This document shows, piece after piece, positions 6,481-13,178 of a stretch of 13,178 nt of DNA; position 1 is the first letter of the stretch; each line of letters begins with the position of its first letter. Source of the stretch: Candidatus Cloacimonadota bacterium (GTDB taxonomy: Bacteria; Cloacimonadota; Cloacimonadia; Cloacimonadales; Cloacimonadaceae). Made by a program: the position numbers and the translations under genes. The DNA lies in assembly GCA_028683635.1 (NCBI GenBank), contig JAQUHL010000018.1, positions 1 to 13,178 on the forward strand, given 5' to 3'. The notes beneath the pieces are model-generated. The model was given only the letters and a program-made list of their open reading frames with translations. It ran no database searches and was not told the DNA's origin.

Positions 6481-7599
6481 TCAGGGGCTTGGGGGTAGGA
6501 AGAGTTTGCGGAGCGTGAAATAGATCTTGATCAGGATCAGGGAGCTATTGACGTGGCCGGCTATCTTGCGCTTGAGATCCTCAAAGGTGAGCAGGACTTC
6601 CAGGCAGCCCTCACCGAGGTTAACCGACCGGGTGGCAATATCCGTCAACAGGCTGATCTGGTCTATATTGGTGAGTAATTCACTATGGGTGCTGAGCAGG
6701 GCGAGGTCGTTTACAAAAATAGCCAGGTGGTTGATCACTTCCACCAGATAATCGCCGCTCACAAGCTCCCGGGATTTTTGCAGAAAGGCATTGAACTCCA
6801 GTTCCTTGTCATACGCTGCCAGGCTCAGAAGTTTGAGAGCCAGTTCCCGGTTTTCAGAGCTGCTTTCCTGAGCGATTCGGATCGAGGTTTTGAGGTTGCC
6901 ATCGGCTATCAAAGAGGCCGTCCGGGCAGTGGGTGGATCGACGGCAAAGCTTTCGATCAGGATGCTTTCCATCACCGAACGGGGCAGGGGATTGAAATAG
7001 ACGAGCTGGCAGCGGGAAACGATGGTAGGTAGAAGCACGGACAGACGCTGCGTGACCAGGATAATGACGGTTCGCTGGGGTGGTTCCTCCAGGGTTTTAA
7101 GGAAGGCATTGGCGGTCGCCTGGTTCATCTGGTCTGCGTCCTCGATCAGGCAGATCCGGTAGGCTGCTTCATGGATGGATAGATTCAGCCGGTGCTGGAG
7201 CATCATGATGCTTTCCTTGCGGATCTCCGTTGAACCCGGGAAGAAGAAGGTCTTCCAGGGGCTTTCCCGCTTATTGGAGAGATAAGCTTCGTATTCCTTG
7301 AGGCTGGAACCGTCCTTGATCTCTCCGGTGGGGGAGATTTTGTAGTTGGGCGTGGGAAAGAGGTAGATAAAATCCGGATGCTCGAAAGCTAAAAACTTGT
7401 GGCAACTGGCGCACACCCCACAGGGACGGTATTCGCTGCTGGAGAGGCAATTGAGCGCCATCCCAAAATAGAAGGCAGTCATAAACTTGCCCACGCCTTC
7501 CCTGCCATGAAACAGGTAGGCCTGAGCAATCCGGTCGTGCGAGATCGCATTGTTCAGAAGCTGGATGGCTCGGGTTTGCCCCCGGATCTTGCGAAACAT
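6481..7599 (-). CDS. holB: DNA polymerase III delta-prime-like clamp-loader ATPase
   Basis: The protein has 372 residues with an N-terminal AAA+ module of the DnaX/HolB type. Visible are a Walker A-like GREGVGKF (32-39, with Phe where Ser/Thr is usual), a four-cysteine zinc-binding group (Cys51, 60, 63, 66), a Walker B-like CLIEDADQM (150-158), the NAFLKTLEEPP helix (164-174) and the sensor SRC motif (195-197). Residues about 77-130 form an insert between the zinc region and Walker B. The C-terminal part (about 215-370) is helical and weakly conserved, as in delta-prime subunits. It presumably helps load the sliding clamp. The length and poor Walker A fit HolB better than DnaX gamma/tau. The ATG overlaps the TAA of the preceding GNAT gene by one base. 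Confidence 0.88.
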   Translation of the reverse strand: MFRKIRGQTRAIQLLNNAISHDRIAQAYLFHGREGVGKFMTAFYFGMALNCLSSSEYRPCGVCASCHKFLAFEHPDFIYLFPTPNYKISPTGEIKDGSSLKEYEAYLSNKRESPWKTFFFPGSTEIRKESIMMLQHRLNLSIHEAAYRICLIEDADQMNQATANAFLKTLEEPPQRTVIILVTQRLSVLLPTIVSRCQLVYFNPLPRSVMESILIESFAVDPPTARTASLIADGNLKTSIRIAQESSSENRELALKLLSLAAYDKELEFNAFLQKSRELVSGDYLVEVINHLAIFVNDLALLSTHSELLTNIDQISLLTDIATRSVNLGEGCLEVLLTFEDLKRKIAGHVNSSLILIKIYFTLRKLFLPPSP

Positions 7600-8204
7600 T
7601 AAACGATCGTGATTTTGCTGCGTCCGGCTTCGTCGGAGACGCTTTCCTCAAAGACCTTGCGGACATAGGGACTTTGGAATTCACTGGCCAGGATATCATA
7701 GATCAGGACGTCGTGGTAAACACCCGCCATGAAGATATAGTTTCGGCGCCGGCCTACATATTTGAACCCGACCTTTTCATAGCACTTCACAGCCCGCTGG
7801 TTATATGCCACCACTTCCAGGGAGATGTTGTTCAGGTTCATGATATTGAAGGAATAATCCAGAATCAGTTCTGTGGCTTCAGTGCCGATCCCCTGGTTCC
7901 AGAAAGTCTTTTCACCGATGAAGATGCCAAACGAGGCACGGCGGTGGACTTCATTGACCTCGTGCAAGCCGCAATTGCCGATAACTTTGTTCGTATCCCG
8001 CTCCACAATGGCAAAGATACTGGTCTTTTGCATCAGGGCTTTGAGGGTGTCCCGCTCCTTGTCCAAGTCATAAACTCCGGCCGAGAATAACACAAATTGC
8101 CCGATCTCGAGGTCGTTCACCCATTCTGTATATTTTTCCACATCGTCTATCGATACCGGGGAGAGGTAGCATTTTTCACCGATCAGTTTGCGGAAGTATT
8201 TCAT
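7599..8204 (-). CDS. GNAT N-acetyltransferase (RimJ/RimL-like)
   Basis: The protein has 201 residues with an Acetyltransf_3-type GNAT fold. Residues 8-30 match the family opening (LSPVSIDDVEKYTEWVND). The acetyl-CoA loop is WNQGIGTEA at 102-110, and the later VVAYNQRAVKCYEKVGF segment (131-147) is characteristic of this group. The acceptor could be a protein N-terminus, an amino sugar or an antibiotic; it cannot be told from sequence. A 25-residue tail after about 176 goes beyond the core fold. The start is firm: AAGGAG on the minus strand (8211-8216) lies 6 nt before ATG. It is the first gene of the leftward operon, and its stop overlaps the holB start. Confidence 0.92.
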   Translation of the reverse strand: MKYFRKLIGEKCYLSPVSIDDVEKYTEWVNDLEIGQFVLFSAGVYDLDKERDTLKALMQKTSIFAIVERDTNKVIGNCGLHEVNEVHRRASFGIFIGEKTFWNQGIGTEATELILDYSFNIMNLNNISLEVVAYNQRAVKCYEKVGFKYVGRRRNYIFMAGVYHDVLIYDILASEFQSPYVRKVFEESVSDEAGRSKITIV

Positions 8205-8277
8205 TACAAACTCCTTTTATCCTATTTGATGATTTGCATTTCACACTGGTTATCCCATCCCAGAAGATACTCTTTGT

Positions 8278-8283
8278 GTCAAG
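8278..8283 (-). promoter_or_regulatory. Possible -35 element for the leftward operon
   Basis: TTGACA reads on the minus strand 74 bases before the GNAT start. No good TATAAT match follows at 16-18 bases; a GGGATA lies 21 bases away. It is offered as a partial promoter only. It stands back to back with the plus-strand TTGACA at 8311-8316. Confidence 0.25.
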
Positions 8284-8388
8284 ATTTATCTGCCGGAACG
8301 AATTTCACTATTGACAAAATAAGTTTTATCAATGGCTTTGATTTGGGGTTTGATATACAGACTCCACGTTGAAAGGACATAATAAAAC

Positions 8389-8425
8389 GGGGCATGGTGC
8401 AGCGCCCCATACATCAAGGGGTGCT
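8389..8425 (+). promoter_or_regulatory. Two mutually exclusive hairpins in the leader
   Basis: GGGGC (8389-8393) can pair with GCCCC (8404-8408). Alternatively AGCGCCCC (8401-8408) can pair with GGGGTGCT (8418-8425), eight pairs including one G-U around a 9-base loop. Both use the same C-run, so only one can form at a time, the usual layout of a conformational RNA switch or attenuator. No T-run follows either. No known riboswitch family is matched. Confidence 0.35.
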
Positions 8426-8428
8426 GAG

Positions 8429-8474
8429 CTGGGTTAAGATCAGGTCCATTCAACTGGAAACTGGGTTAGACAGG
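8429..8474 (+). repeat. Imperfect direct repeat in the leader
   Basis: CTGGGTTAAGATCAGG at 8429-8444 and CTGGGTTAGACAGG at 8461-8474 share CTGGGTTA and CAGG, 32 bases apart. They lie immediately upstream of the Shine-Dalgarno sequence of the DUF3795 gene. They could be two binding sites for a regulator or RNA elements. Confidence 0.45.
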
Positions 8475-8491
8475 AACCCCAAGGAGAACTT

Positions 8492-8833
8492 ATGAAACAT
8501 GCACCCTGCGGAATAGACTGCTCGGTCTGCGATGCCAATATCGCCTTCAGAACCCAGGACAAAGCCCTGATGCAAAAAATGGCTGAAGGGTTCAAAGAGC
8601 ATTTTGGCACAGAGATCGCCCCGGAAGATACCTGTTGCGAAGGTTGCCTTAGCTTGGGCAAAAAGATCAGCTTTTGTGCCCAGTGTGAGATCAGGAGCTG
8701 TGCCCTGGAAAAAGGATACAACACCTGTGCAGAGTGTAACTCCCTGCCCTGTTCCAAGGGTGAGTTCATCTGGAAGGAGGGTTCGCAATCCCTGAAAACC
8801 CTTTACTCACTGAGATCTGAGGAGATGTCCTGA
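8492..8833 (+). CDS. DUF3795-family cysteine-rich small protein
   Basis: The protein has 113 residues with 12 cysteines, at 6, 10, 13, 48, 49, 52, 62, 65, 70, 79, 82 and 87. The pattern (CGIDCSVCDA near the N-terminus, CCEGC in the middle, then FCAQCEIRSCALEKG and CAECNSLPC) is that of the DUF3795 family, whose members are thought to bind zinc or another metal and have no settled function. It has no signal peptide or membrane segment, so it is cytoplasmic. AAGGAG (8481-8486) lies five bases before ATG. Its TGA overlaps the ATG of the PspC-domain gene by one base. As first gene of the unit that ends in ovoA, it may link to thiol or metal status, but that is inference from position only. Confidence 0.85.
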   Translation: MKHAPCGIDCSVCDANIAFRTQDKALMQKMAEGFKEHFGTEIAPEDTCCEGCLSLGKKISFCAQCEIRSCALEKGYNTCAECNSLPCSKGEFIWKEGSQSLKTLYSLRSEEMS

Positions 8834-9222
8834 TGAAAAAGATCCCGATGCACCGCTCTGCCCGCTTTGGCAAAATCGGAGGTGTATGTGCGGGTCTGGC
8901 CGAGACCACCAATGTGCCTTCCCTCTATATCCGGGCTGCCTTCTTCATCCTGTTTTTCTATGGCTCCCTGGCCTTCTGGCTATATTTGATCCTCTGGATC
9001 ATCTTACCCGTCCTGGAAGTGGATAACTATGCAGTCCACGAGAAGGAAATCTTCCGTAGCAGAAGGGATAAGCTCCTGGGGGGCGTATGCTCCGGGCTTG
9101 CCAAAGCCACACATGTGGATCCCACGATCGTGCGCCTTGTCTTCCTGGGTTTTACTCTCTTTGGCGGCAGCGGATTCCTGATCTACCTCGTTTTGTGGCT
9201 GAGCCTTCCCTGTGAGACCTGA
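8833..9222 (+). CDS. Tandem PspC-domain membrane protein
   Basis: The protein has 129 residues made of two PspC domains in a row. Repeat 1 (about 7-61) has KIGGVCAGLAETTNVPSLYIR and then a hydrophobic segment to ILPVLEV. Repeat 2 (about 76-126) has DKLLGGVCSGLAKATHVDPTIVR and then a hydrophobic segment to LSLPC. PspC proteins of the phage-shock response sit in the inner membrane and sense or signal envelope stress; a doubled domain is a known variant. No PspA or PspB partner is nearby. GAGGAG at 8819-8824 lies 8 bases before ATG. The ovoA ATG follows one base after its stop (TGAGATG), so the three genes are almost certainly one transcript with coupled translation. Confidence 0.88.
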   Translation: MKKIPMHRSARFGKIGGVCAGLAETTNVPSLYIRAAFFILFFYGSLAFWLYLILWIILPVLEVDNYAVHEKEIFRSRRDKLLGGVCSGLAKATHVDPTIVRLVFLGFTLFGGSGFLIYLVLWLSLPCET

Positions 9223-9223
9223 G

Positions 9224-11344
9224 ATGGGAAGCATGGACGATATCAAAGGCATCAGAACCATCGTGCTCCGTGGAGATCCCAATACCCTGAGGGAAAAGAT
9301 CCGTCACTATTTCCACCAGACCTTCACAATTGATGAAAAGCTCTATGAAAGCCTGGCCCGGGACGAAGCTTTTTATCTGCGCGCCGATCCCTTGCGCCAT
9401 CCCCTGATCTTCTATCTGGGGCACACGGCAGTTTTCTATATCAACAAGCTCAGCGTGGCAAAGCTGGTTTCCAGCCGGATAAACCCCGCCTATGAATCCA
9501 TGTTTGCCATCGGAGTGGATGAAATGAGCTGGGATGACCTCAATGAAGCTCACTATAACTGGCCAGGGGTTCCGGAAGTCAAAGCTTACCGGGACCAGGT
9601 GCGGGCCAGGGTGGACGAACTGATCTGCAGCCTGCCCATGGATACTCCCATCACCTGGGAAAGCCCCTGGTGGGCGATTTTGATGGTCATCGAGCATCAA
9701 CGTATCCATCTGGAGACCTCCTCAGTCCTGATCCGGCAGCTACCCATCGGGGAAGTAAAACAGCTGGATTTTTGGGCATATTGCCCCCACAGCGACAAGG
9801 CCCCGGAAAACATGCTCCTTGCTGTGGCCGGAGGCCAGGTGAAGCTCGGTAAAGAACGCCAGCATCCCCTCTATGGCTGGGACAACGAATATGGCAGCTA
9901 CCAGGCTGATGTGCAGGATTTCCTGGCCTCCCAATACCTGGTTTCCAATGCCGAATACAAAGCTTTCGTGGATGCCGGAGCATACCGGGAAAAGAAATAC
10001 TGGACTTCAGAAGGCTGGGCCTGGAGAACCTATAAACAAGCCGAACATCCCCTCTGGTGGATCATCGGGTCCGATGGCAGCTACAAGCTGCGCACTATGG
10101 CCAGCATCATCCCCCTGCCCTGGAACCATCCCGTGGAAGTGAACTATCTGGAAGCCAAGGCGTTTTGCAATTGGAAAGCTGAGCAAAGCGGCAAACCCAT
10201 CCGCCTGCCCTCGGAAGAAGAGTGGTACCGCCTCAGGGATCTGTCCCTGGAAACGGATCAGCCCTGGTGGGACAAAGCTCCAGGCAACATCAACCTGGAG
10301 CACTATGCTTCTGCCTGCCCGGTGGACGAATTTCAAATGGGTGGTTTTTATGACGTGATCGGCAATGTCTGGCAATGGACCGAGACCCCCATCTATGGCT
10401 TTCCCGGCTTCCTTGTGCATCCCTACTACGATGATTTTTCCACTCCCACCTTCGATACCCAGCACAACCTCATCAAGGGTGGCTCCTTCATTTCCACCGG
10501 CAATGAAGCCACCTACCACTCCCGTTATGCCTTCCGCAGGCATTTCTTCCAGCATGCGGGATTTCGCTATGTGGAAAGCTCTGCACCTGTTCCGGTTCAT
10601 GAAGAACTCTATGAAAGCGATTCCAGCGTGATCCCGTGGTGCGAGGTAAACTGGGGAGATGAGATCTGTGCCCAGGAAAACTACTCGCTCTATCTCGTCC
10701 AAACCCTGGCTCCGTACCTGGAGAGGATCAAACGCTCCCGAGCGCTGGATTTGGGCTGCAAAACCGGCAGAACAGCTTTTGAGCTGGCGCGCTATTTCTC
10801 CTATGTCCTGGGCCTGGACACCACTGCCCGCCTGATCAGGATTGCCACCCAAATGAAGGAAAAAGGCAGCATCCGCTATCTGAAAATGGAAGAAGGCGAG
10901 GTTTTTGGCTATGTCGAGAAAAACTTGTGGGAATTCGGTTTGGAAGATATCGCTTCCCGCCTGGAATTTATGCAGGCCGATGCTTCAAACCTTCTGGAAA
11001 AATACCAGGGCTACGATTTCATCCTGGCTGAAAGCGTGCTGGAAAGCACCCTCAATCCCCGCGGTTTTCTAAAGAGCATCGTTTCCCGGATCAATCCCCG
11101 CGGGCTGCTTGCCATCGTCGATGCTTACGATTACAAGGATGAACTCACTCCACTTGCCAATCGGCTGGGAGGCTTCCGCAAAGACGGCGAGCCCATCTCA
11201 TCCTTCGAAACCATCTCAGAGATGCTTCAAGAGGAGTTTGAACTGGTCGATACCCCTCAGAACATCTACCAGATCATCCCCCAAAATCTTCGCAACCACA
11301 GCCTGAAAATCCTGCAGCTCAGCCTTTGGCAAAAACGGAGTTGA
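9224..11344 (+). CDS. ovoA: OvoA: 5-histidylcysteine sulfoxide synthase with methyltransferase domain
   Basis: The product has 706 residues from ATG 9224; GTG 9212 and ATG 9233 are alternatives. The three-part architecture and signatures are those of OvoA, which joins cysteine to C5 of histidine as a sulfoxide using Fe(II) and O2, then N-methylates 5-thiohistidine to make ovothiol. The DinB-like domain (about 10-190) has HPLIFYLGHTAVFYINKL (iron ligand candidate His67), FAIGVDEMSWDDLNEAHY and the HxxxHxE motif HQRIHLE (His158, His162). The FGE-type domain (about 195-455) has RLPSEEEW, GNVWQWTETPIYGF, YYDDFSTPTFD, LIKGGSF and FRRHFFQHAGFRYV. The class I SAM methyltransferase domain (about 470-705) has LDLGCKTGR, but later family motifs differ from those I know. 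No ovoB-like PLP lyase, needed to release 5-thiohistidine, is in the window. No clear ribosome site precedes the start, which suggests coupling to the PspC gene. Confidence 0.93.
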   Translation: MGSMDDIKGIRTIVLRGDPNTLREKIRHYFHQTFTIDEKLYESLARDEAFYLRADPLRHPLIFYLGHTAVFYINKLSVAKLVSSRINPAYESMFAIGVDEMSWDDLNEAHYNWPGVPEVKAYRDQVRARVDELICSLPMDTPITWESPWWAILMVIEHQRIHLETSSVLIRQLPIGEVKQLDFWAYCPHSDKAPENMLLAVAGGQVKLGKERQHPLYGWDNEYGSYQADVQDFLASQYLVSNAEYKAFVDAGAYREKKYWTSEGWAWRTYKQAEHPLWWIIGSDGSYKLRTMASIIPLPWNHPVEVNYLEAKAFCNWKAEQSGKPIRLPSEEEWYRLRDLSLETDQPWWDKAPGNINLEHYASACPVDEFQMGGFYDVIGNVWQWTETPIYGFPGFLVHPYYDDFSTPTFDTQHNLIKGGSFISTGNEATYHSRYAFRRHFFQHAGFRYVESSAPVPVHEELYESDSSVIPWCEVNWGDEICAQENYSLYLVQTLAPYLERIKRSRALDLGCKTGRTAFELARYFSYVLGLDTTARLIRIATQMKEKGSIRYLKMEEGEVFGYVEKNLWEFGLEDIASRLEFMQADASNLLEKYQGYDFILAESVLESTLNPRGFLKSIVSRINPRGLLAIVDAYDYKDELTPLANRLGGFRKDGEPISSFETISEMLQEEFELVDTPQNIYQIIPQNLRNHSLKILQLSLWQKRS

Positions 11345-11396
11345 TAGTCTTGTGTGCCAATCACCCTGGGCTAAACATCCACCAGGCTTAGCAGCC

Positions 11397-13178
11397 ATGA
11401 TCAGTCCCCAGGGCTCAGCCTGGGGCTTGTGGCGCACCAGACTGCGGGCAGGCTTGCTGGTCTTTGTGTTCTGTGCGCTTGTTTGCTTTGCTCTTTATGC
11501 AGATCTCATCCAGATCGGGGACGGGGATATATATAATGAATCCCTGCCCTTCGAGCCCTTTATGCGCTACTCATATTCCCAGCAGTTGTATCCTGCCAGC
11601 CAGATCAACAGCTCCGGCCCGATTCACCAACTGGGCTTTGAATACCGGATCGTCTCCACCGGCTTCATCCCTGCCAATAGCCAGTTCCGCATCTGGCTGG
11701 GGTATTATGCTGGTACCCAGCTTAGCTCCTGGGCTCCGGTGAGCGAGCTTAGCCTGGTATATGAGGGGGGGCTTAGCGAGGATTTTTTCTCCGCCGCCAT
11801 CCCCGGAACAGGCTGGCTCACCATCCCCATCACTCCCTTTGATTACAACGGAACGGATAATCTGCTGCTCGCTTTTGAGGATAATGCCTGGGAATATACC
11901 AGCAACGGCGATGATTTCTGCAGCCACGAAACCGGCTTTCCCTCAGCGCTGGTTTTTTACTCAAATACCACAGATCCGGATCCGGAAGATCCACCTCAGA
12001 CTGGTTTCAGCAGCAAGACCCTGCGCTCGAACCTGCAGCTATATTTCGAAGCGGATCCATACACACCCCGCTATCCTTACCCCGAGGACACAGCCACAGG
12101 AATTTACCACTCTGCTTTGACTCTTTCCTGGCAGAGCCAGGCGCAGAGCTTTGATCTCTGGTTTGGCACATCAGAGCAGCAGTTAACGCTTCTGGATAGC
12201 GCTCTCCCGCAAGCCTCATTCACTCTGGCCACCGATCTGGAGATAGGAGTTCAATACTTTTGGAAGGTTATTGCCTGGCAGGAGGGGCAGCCCTTTGAGA
12301 GCCCAATCTGGAACTTCCAAACCGGCACTGCCAATCCACCGCCCCAACACCTGCAGGGTAGCTATGCTCAAGATCATGTTCTGCTTGAATGGGAACCCCC
12401 GGTCCAGGGTGAGGTGCAATACTATCAGGTCTTCCGGAATGGCCAGCCACTGGCTGATACTGTGGAGACGGGCTATCAGGACTTTTCCTTTTCTCATGGC
12501 CAGAGCTACCAGTATTTCGTGCAGGCAGTCGATTCCCAGGGAGTATTCTCCCAGCCCTCCAATATGGTCATTGTGACCATCCCGCCCACGGGCGGAGATC
12601 TCATTCTCTTCGATGGTTTCGAGGGCTATCCGGAGTTTTCCTTATCTTTCTATCCCTGGCAAAACCTGGATCTCGATGGCTCACCCTCCTGGGAATGGAC
12701 GGATACGGATTTCCTCTTCAATGGTGCTGAACTGGCATGGATGGTCTTTTCACCCGCGGCCTGCACACCTCCTGTTTCTCATCCGGTTCCCTACCGGGGT
12801 AGCCAGATGCTGATGTCCATGAATGCCACCTCTCCCCCTACTAATAACTGGCTGATCTCTCCCCGGGCCCGCCTGGGTGATGATCCACAGCTCAGGTTTT
12901 GGGCTTGTTCCCACACTACTGCCTATGGTCTCGAGCGGCTCCGGGTGCTGATATCGGGTACGGACACAAACCCGGAATCCTTCCAGCCCATCACCGCTGA
13001 ACCCTATATTGAGGTTCCGGCGGTCTGGACAGAATATTCTTTCGATCTGTCAGCTTATGAGGGGCAGTCCATATATCTGGCCTGGCAATGCCTTTCCTGG
13101 GATGCCTTTGCTCTCTATTTGGATGATGTCTGGCTCACCGGTGAGGGCGGATATCTCGCCCAGGAAGATGAGCTTGTT
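11397..13178 (+). CDS. Exported multi-domain surface protein (fibronectin III-like, choice-of-anchor-J-like), 3' end outside window
   Basis: The frame is open from ATG 11397 to the last base of the window (594 codons, no stop), so the gene is partial. Residues 15-36 are a signal peptide (RTRLRAGLLVFVFCALVCFALYA), putting the product in the envelope or outside the cell. Residues about 37-215 are a beta-rich region I cannot assign. Residues about 218-310 resemble a fibronectin III module (LTLSWQSQAQSFDLWFGT, VQYFWKVIAW). About 314-397 is a second one (HVLLEWEPPVQGEVQYYQVFRNG, YQYFVQAVDSQG). Residues 401-585 match the choice-of-anchor-J/cleaved-adhesin type jelly-roll (ILFDGFEGYPEF, NNWLISPRARLG, YLDDVWLTG). 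Such proteins are common as secreted, often type IX-sorted, proteins in FCB bacteria; any sorting signal would lie beyond the edge. The start is uncertain because the ribosome site is weak and the frame is open further upstream. Confidence 0.8.
   Translation, partial: MISPQGSAWGLWRTRLRAGLLVFVFCALVCFALYADLIQIGDGDIYNESLPFEPFMRYSYSQQLYPASQINSSGPIHQLGFEYRIVSTGFIPANSQFRIWLGYYAGTQLSSWAPVSELSLVYEGGLSEDFFSAAIPGTGWLTIPITPFDYNGTDNLLLAFEDNAWEYTSNGDDFCSHETGFPSALVFYSNTTDPDPEDPPQTGFSSKTLRSNLQLYFEADPYTPRYPYPEDTATGIYHSALTLSWQSQAQSFDLWFGTSEQQLTLLDSALPQASFTLATDLEIGVQYFWKVIAWQEGQPFESPIWNFQTGTANPPPQHLQGSYAQDHVLLEWEPPVQGEVQYYQVFRNGQPLADTVETGYQDFSFSHGQSYQYFVQAVDSQGVFSQPSNMVIVTIPPTGGDLILFDGFEGYPEFSLSFYPWQNLDLDGSPSWEWTDTDFLFNGAELAWMVFSPAACTPPVSHPVPYRGSQMLMSMNATSPPTNNWLISPRARLGDDPQLRFWACSHTTAYGLERLRVLISGTDTNPESFQPITAEPYIEVPAVWTEYSFDLSAYEGQSIYLAWQCLSWDAFALYLDDVWLTGEGGYLAQEDELV
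11406..11425 (+). other. Perfect hairpin at the start of the surface-protein gene
   Basis: CCCCAGG (11406-11412) and CCTGGGG (11419-11425) form a 7-bp GC-rich stem around a 6-base loop, 62 bases after the ovoA stop. There is no T-run behind it. If the next gene starts at ATG 11397, the hairpin lies in codons 4-10 and could slow initiation. If the real start is the later TTG at about 11457, it is in the spacer and might be a remnant terminator for ovoA. Confidence 0.4.

Larger units (their letters stand above)
8205..8491. promoter_or_regulatory. Divergent intergenic region with structured leader
   Basis: These 287 bases separate the leftward housekeeping operon from the rightward DUF3795-PspC-ovoA unit and hold no open frame of coding character. 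TTGACA occurs at 8311-8316 on the plus strand, but no standard -10 lies at 16-18 bases. The right half (8343-8491) is rich in self-complementary segments and is probably an untranslated leader. TTGGGGTT at 8343-8350 is the exact complement of AACCCCAA at 8475-8482, which abuts the Shine-Dalgarno sequence. Confidence 0.45.

Noticed and set aside
8415..8482. TPP riboswitch, suggested by GGGGTGCTGAG at 8418-8428
   Set aside because: The short match lacks the separating P3 stem, the CTGAGA-ACCC arrangement and a convincing GAACCTGAT...GCG...AGGGA half, so it is chance resemblance.
10007..10852. Open frame of 281 codons on the minus strand opposite ovoA
   Set aside because: It is antisense to the conserved FGE and methyltransferase parts of ovoA, with no domain and no ribosome site.

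Overview
The window looks like a chromosomal segment of a Gram-negative-type bacterium outside the Proteobacteria, most likely Cloacimonadota (WWE1) or a neighbouring FCB-group lineage. The hints are the style of the exported protein at the right edge (fibronectin III-like modules followed by a choice-of-anchor-J/cleaved-adhesin-like module), a TonB-type C-terminal domain, a murJ gene, a lipoprotein and a secreted caspase-FGE fusion. The taxonomic call rests on protein style alone. No tRNA, rRNA, insertion sequence, CRISPR array or reverse transcriptase is visible.

Left part, plus strand (about 1-2976). An AT-rich stretch (roughly 40% G+C in spot counts, against 55-60% further right) carries a small protein with a TonB C-terminal domain but no visible membrane anchor. 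It is followed by a secreted caspase-like (C14) peptidase fused to a formylglycine-generating-enzyme-type (FGE/SUMF1) domain. A predicted lipoprotein of unknown function overlaps its stop codon by one base, so the last two genes are probably translated together.

Middle part, minus strand (3111-8204). A compact housekeeping operon runs leftward: GNAT N-acetyltransferase, a clamp-loader delta-prime-like ATPase (HolB type), the lipid II flippase MurJ, and the excinuclease subunit UvrC. The junctions are a 1-nt overlap, a 5-nt gap and a 25-nt overlap. It converges with the caspase/lipoprotein unit on a 134-bp spacer that holds two identical copies of a 25-bp sequence, one of them inside a nested inverted repeat.

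Right part, plus strand (8205-13178). A 287-bp divergent intergenic region contains back-to-back TTGACA elements, two mutually exclusive hairpins and an imperfect direct repeat. It precedes a three-gene unit: a cysteine-rich DUF3795 protein, a tandem PspC-domain membrane protein, and OvoA, the two-step enzyme of ovothiol biosynthesis (DinB-like iron domain, FGE-type domain, SAM methyltransferase). The genes overlap by 1 nt or lie 1 nt apart. Downstream, a large exported multi-domain surface protein begins and runs off the right edge.

The two most interesting units are the secreted caspase-FGE/lipoprotein pair and the OvoA operon. The characterised OvoA reaction needs O2, which is unexpected if the host is an anaerobe as inferred, and its partners here (DUF3795 and PspC) are not, to my knowledge, established in ovothiol metabolism.
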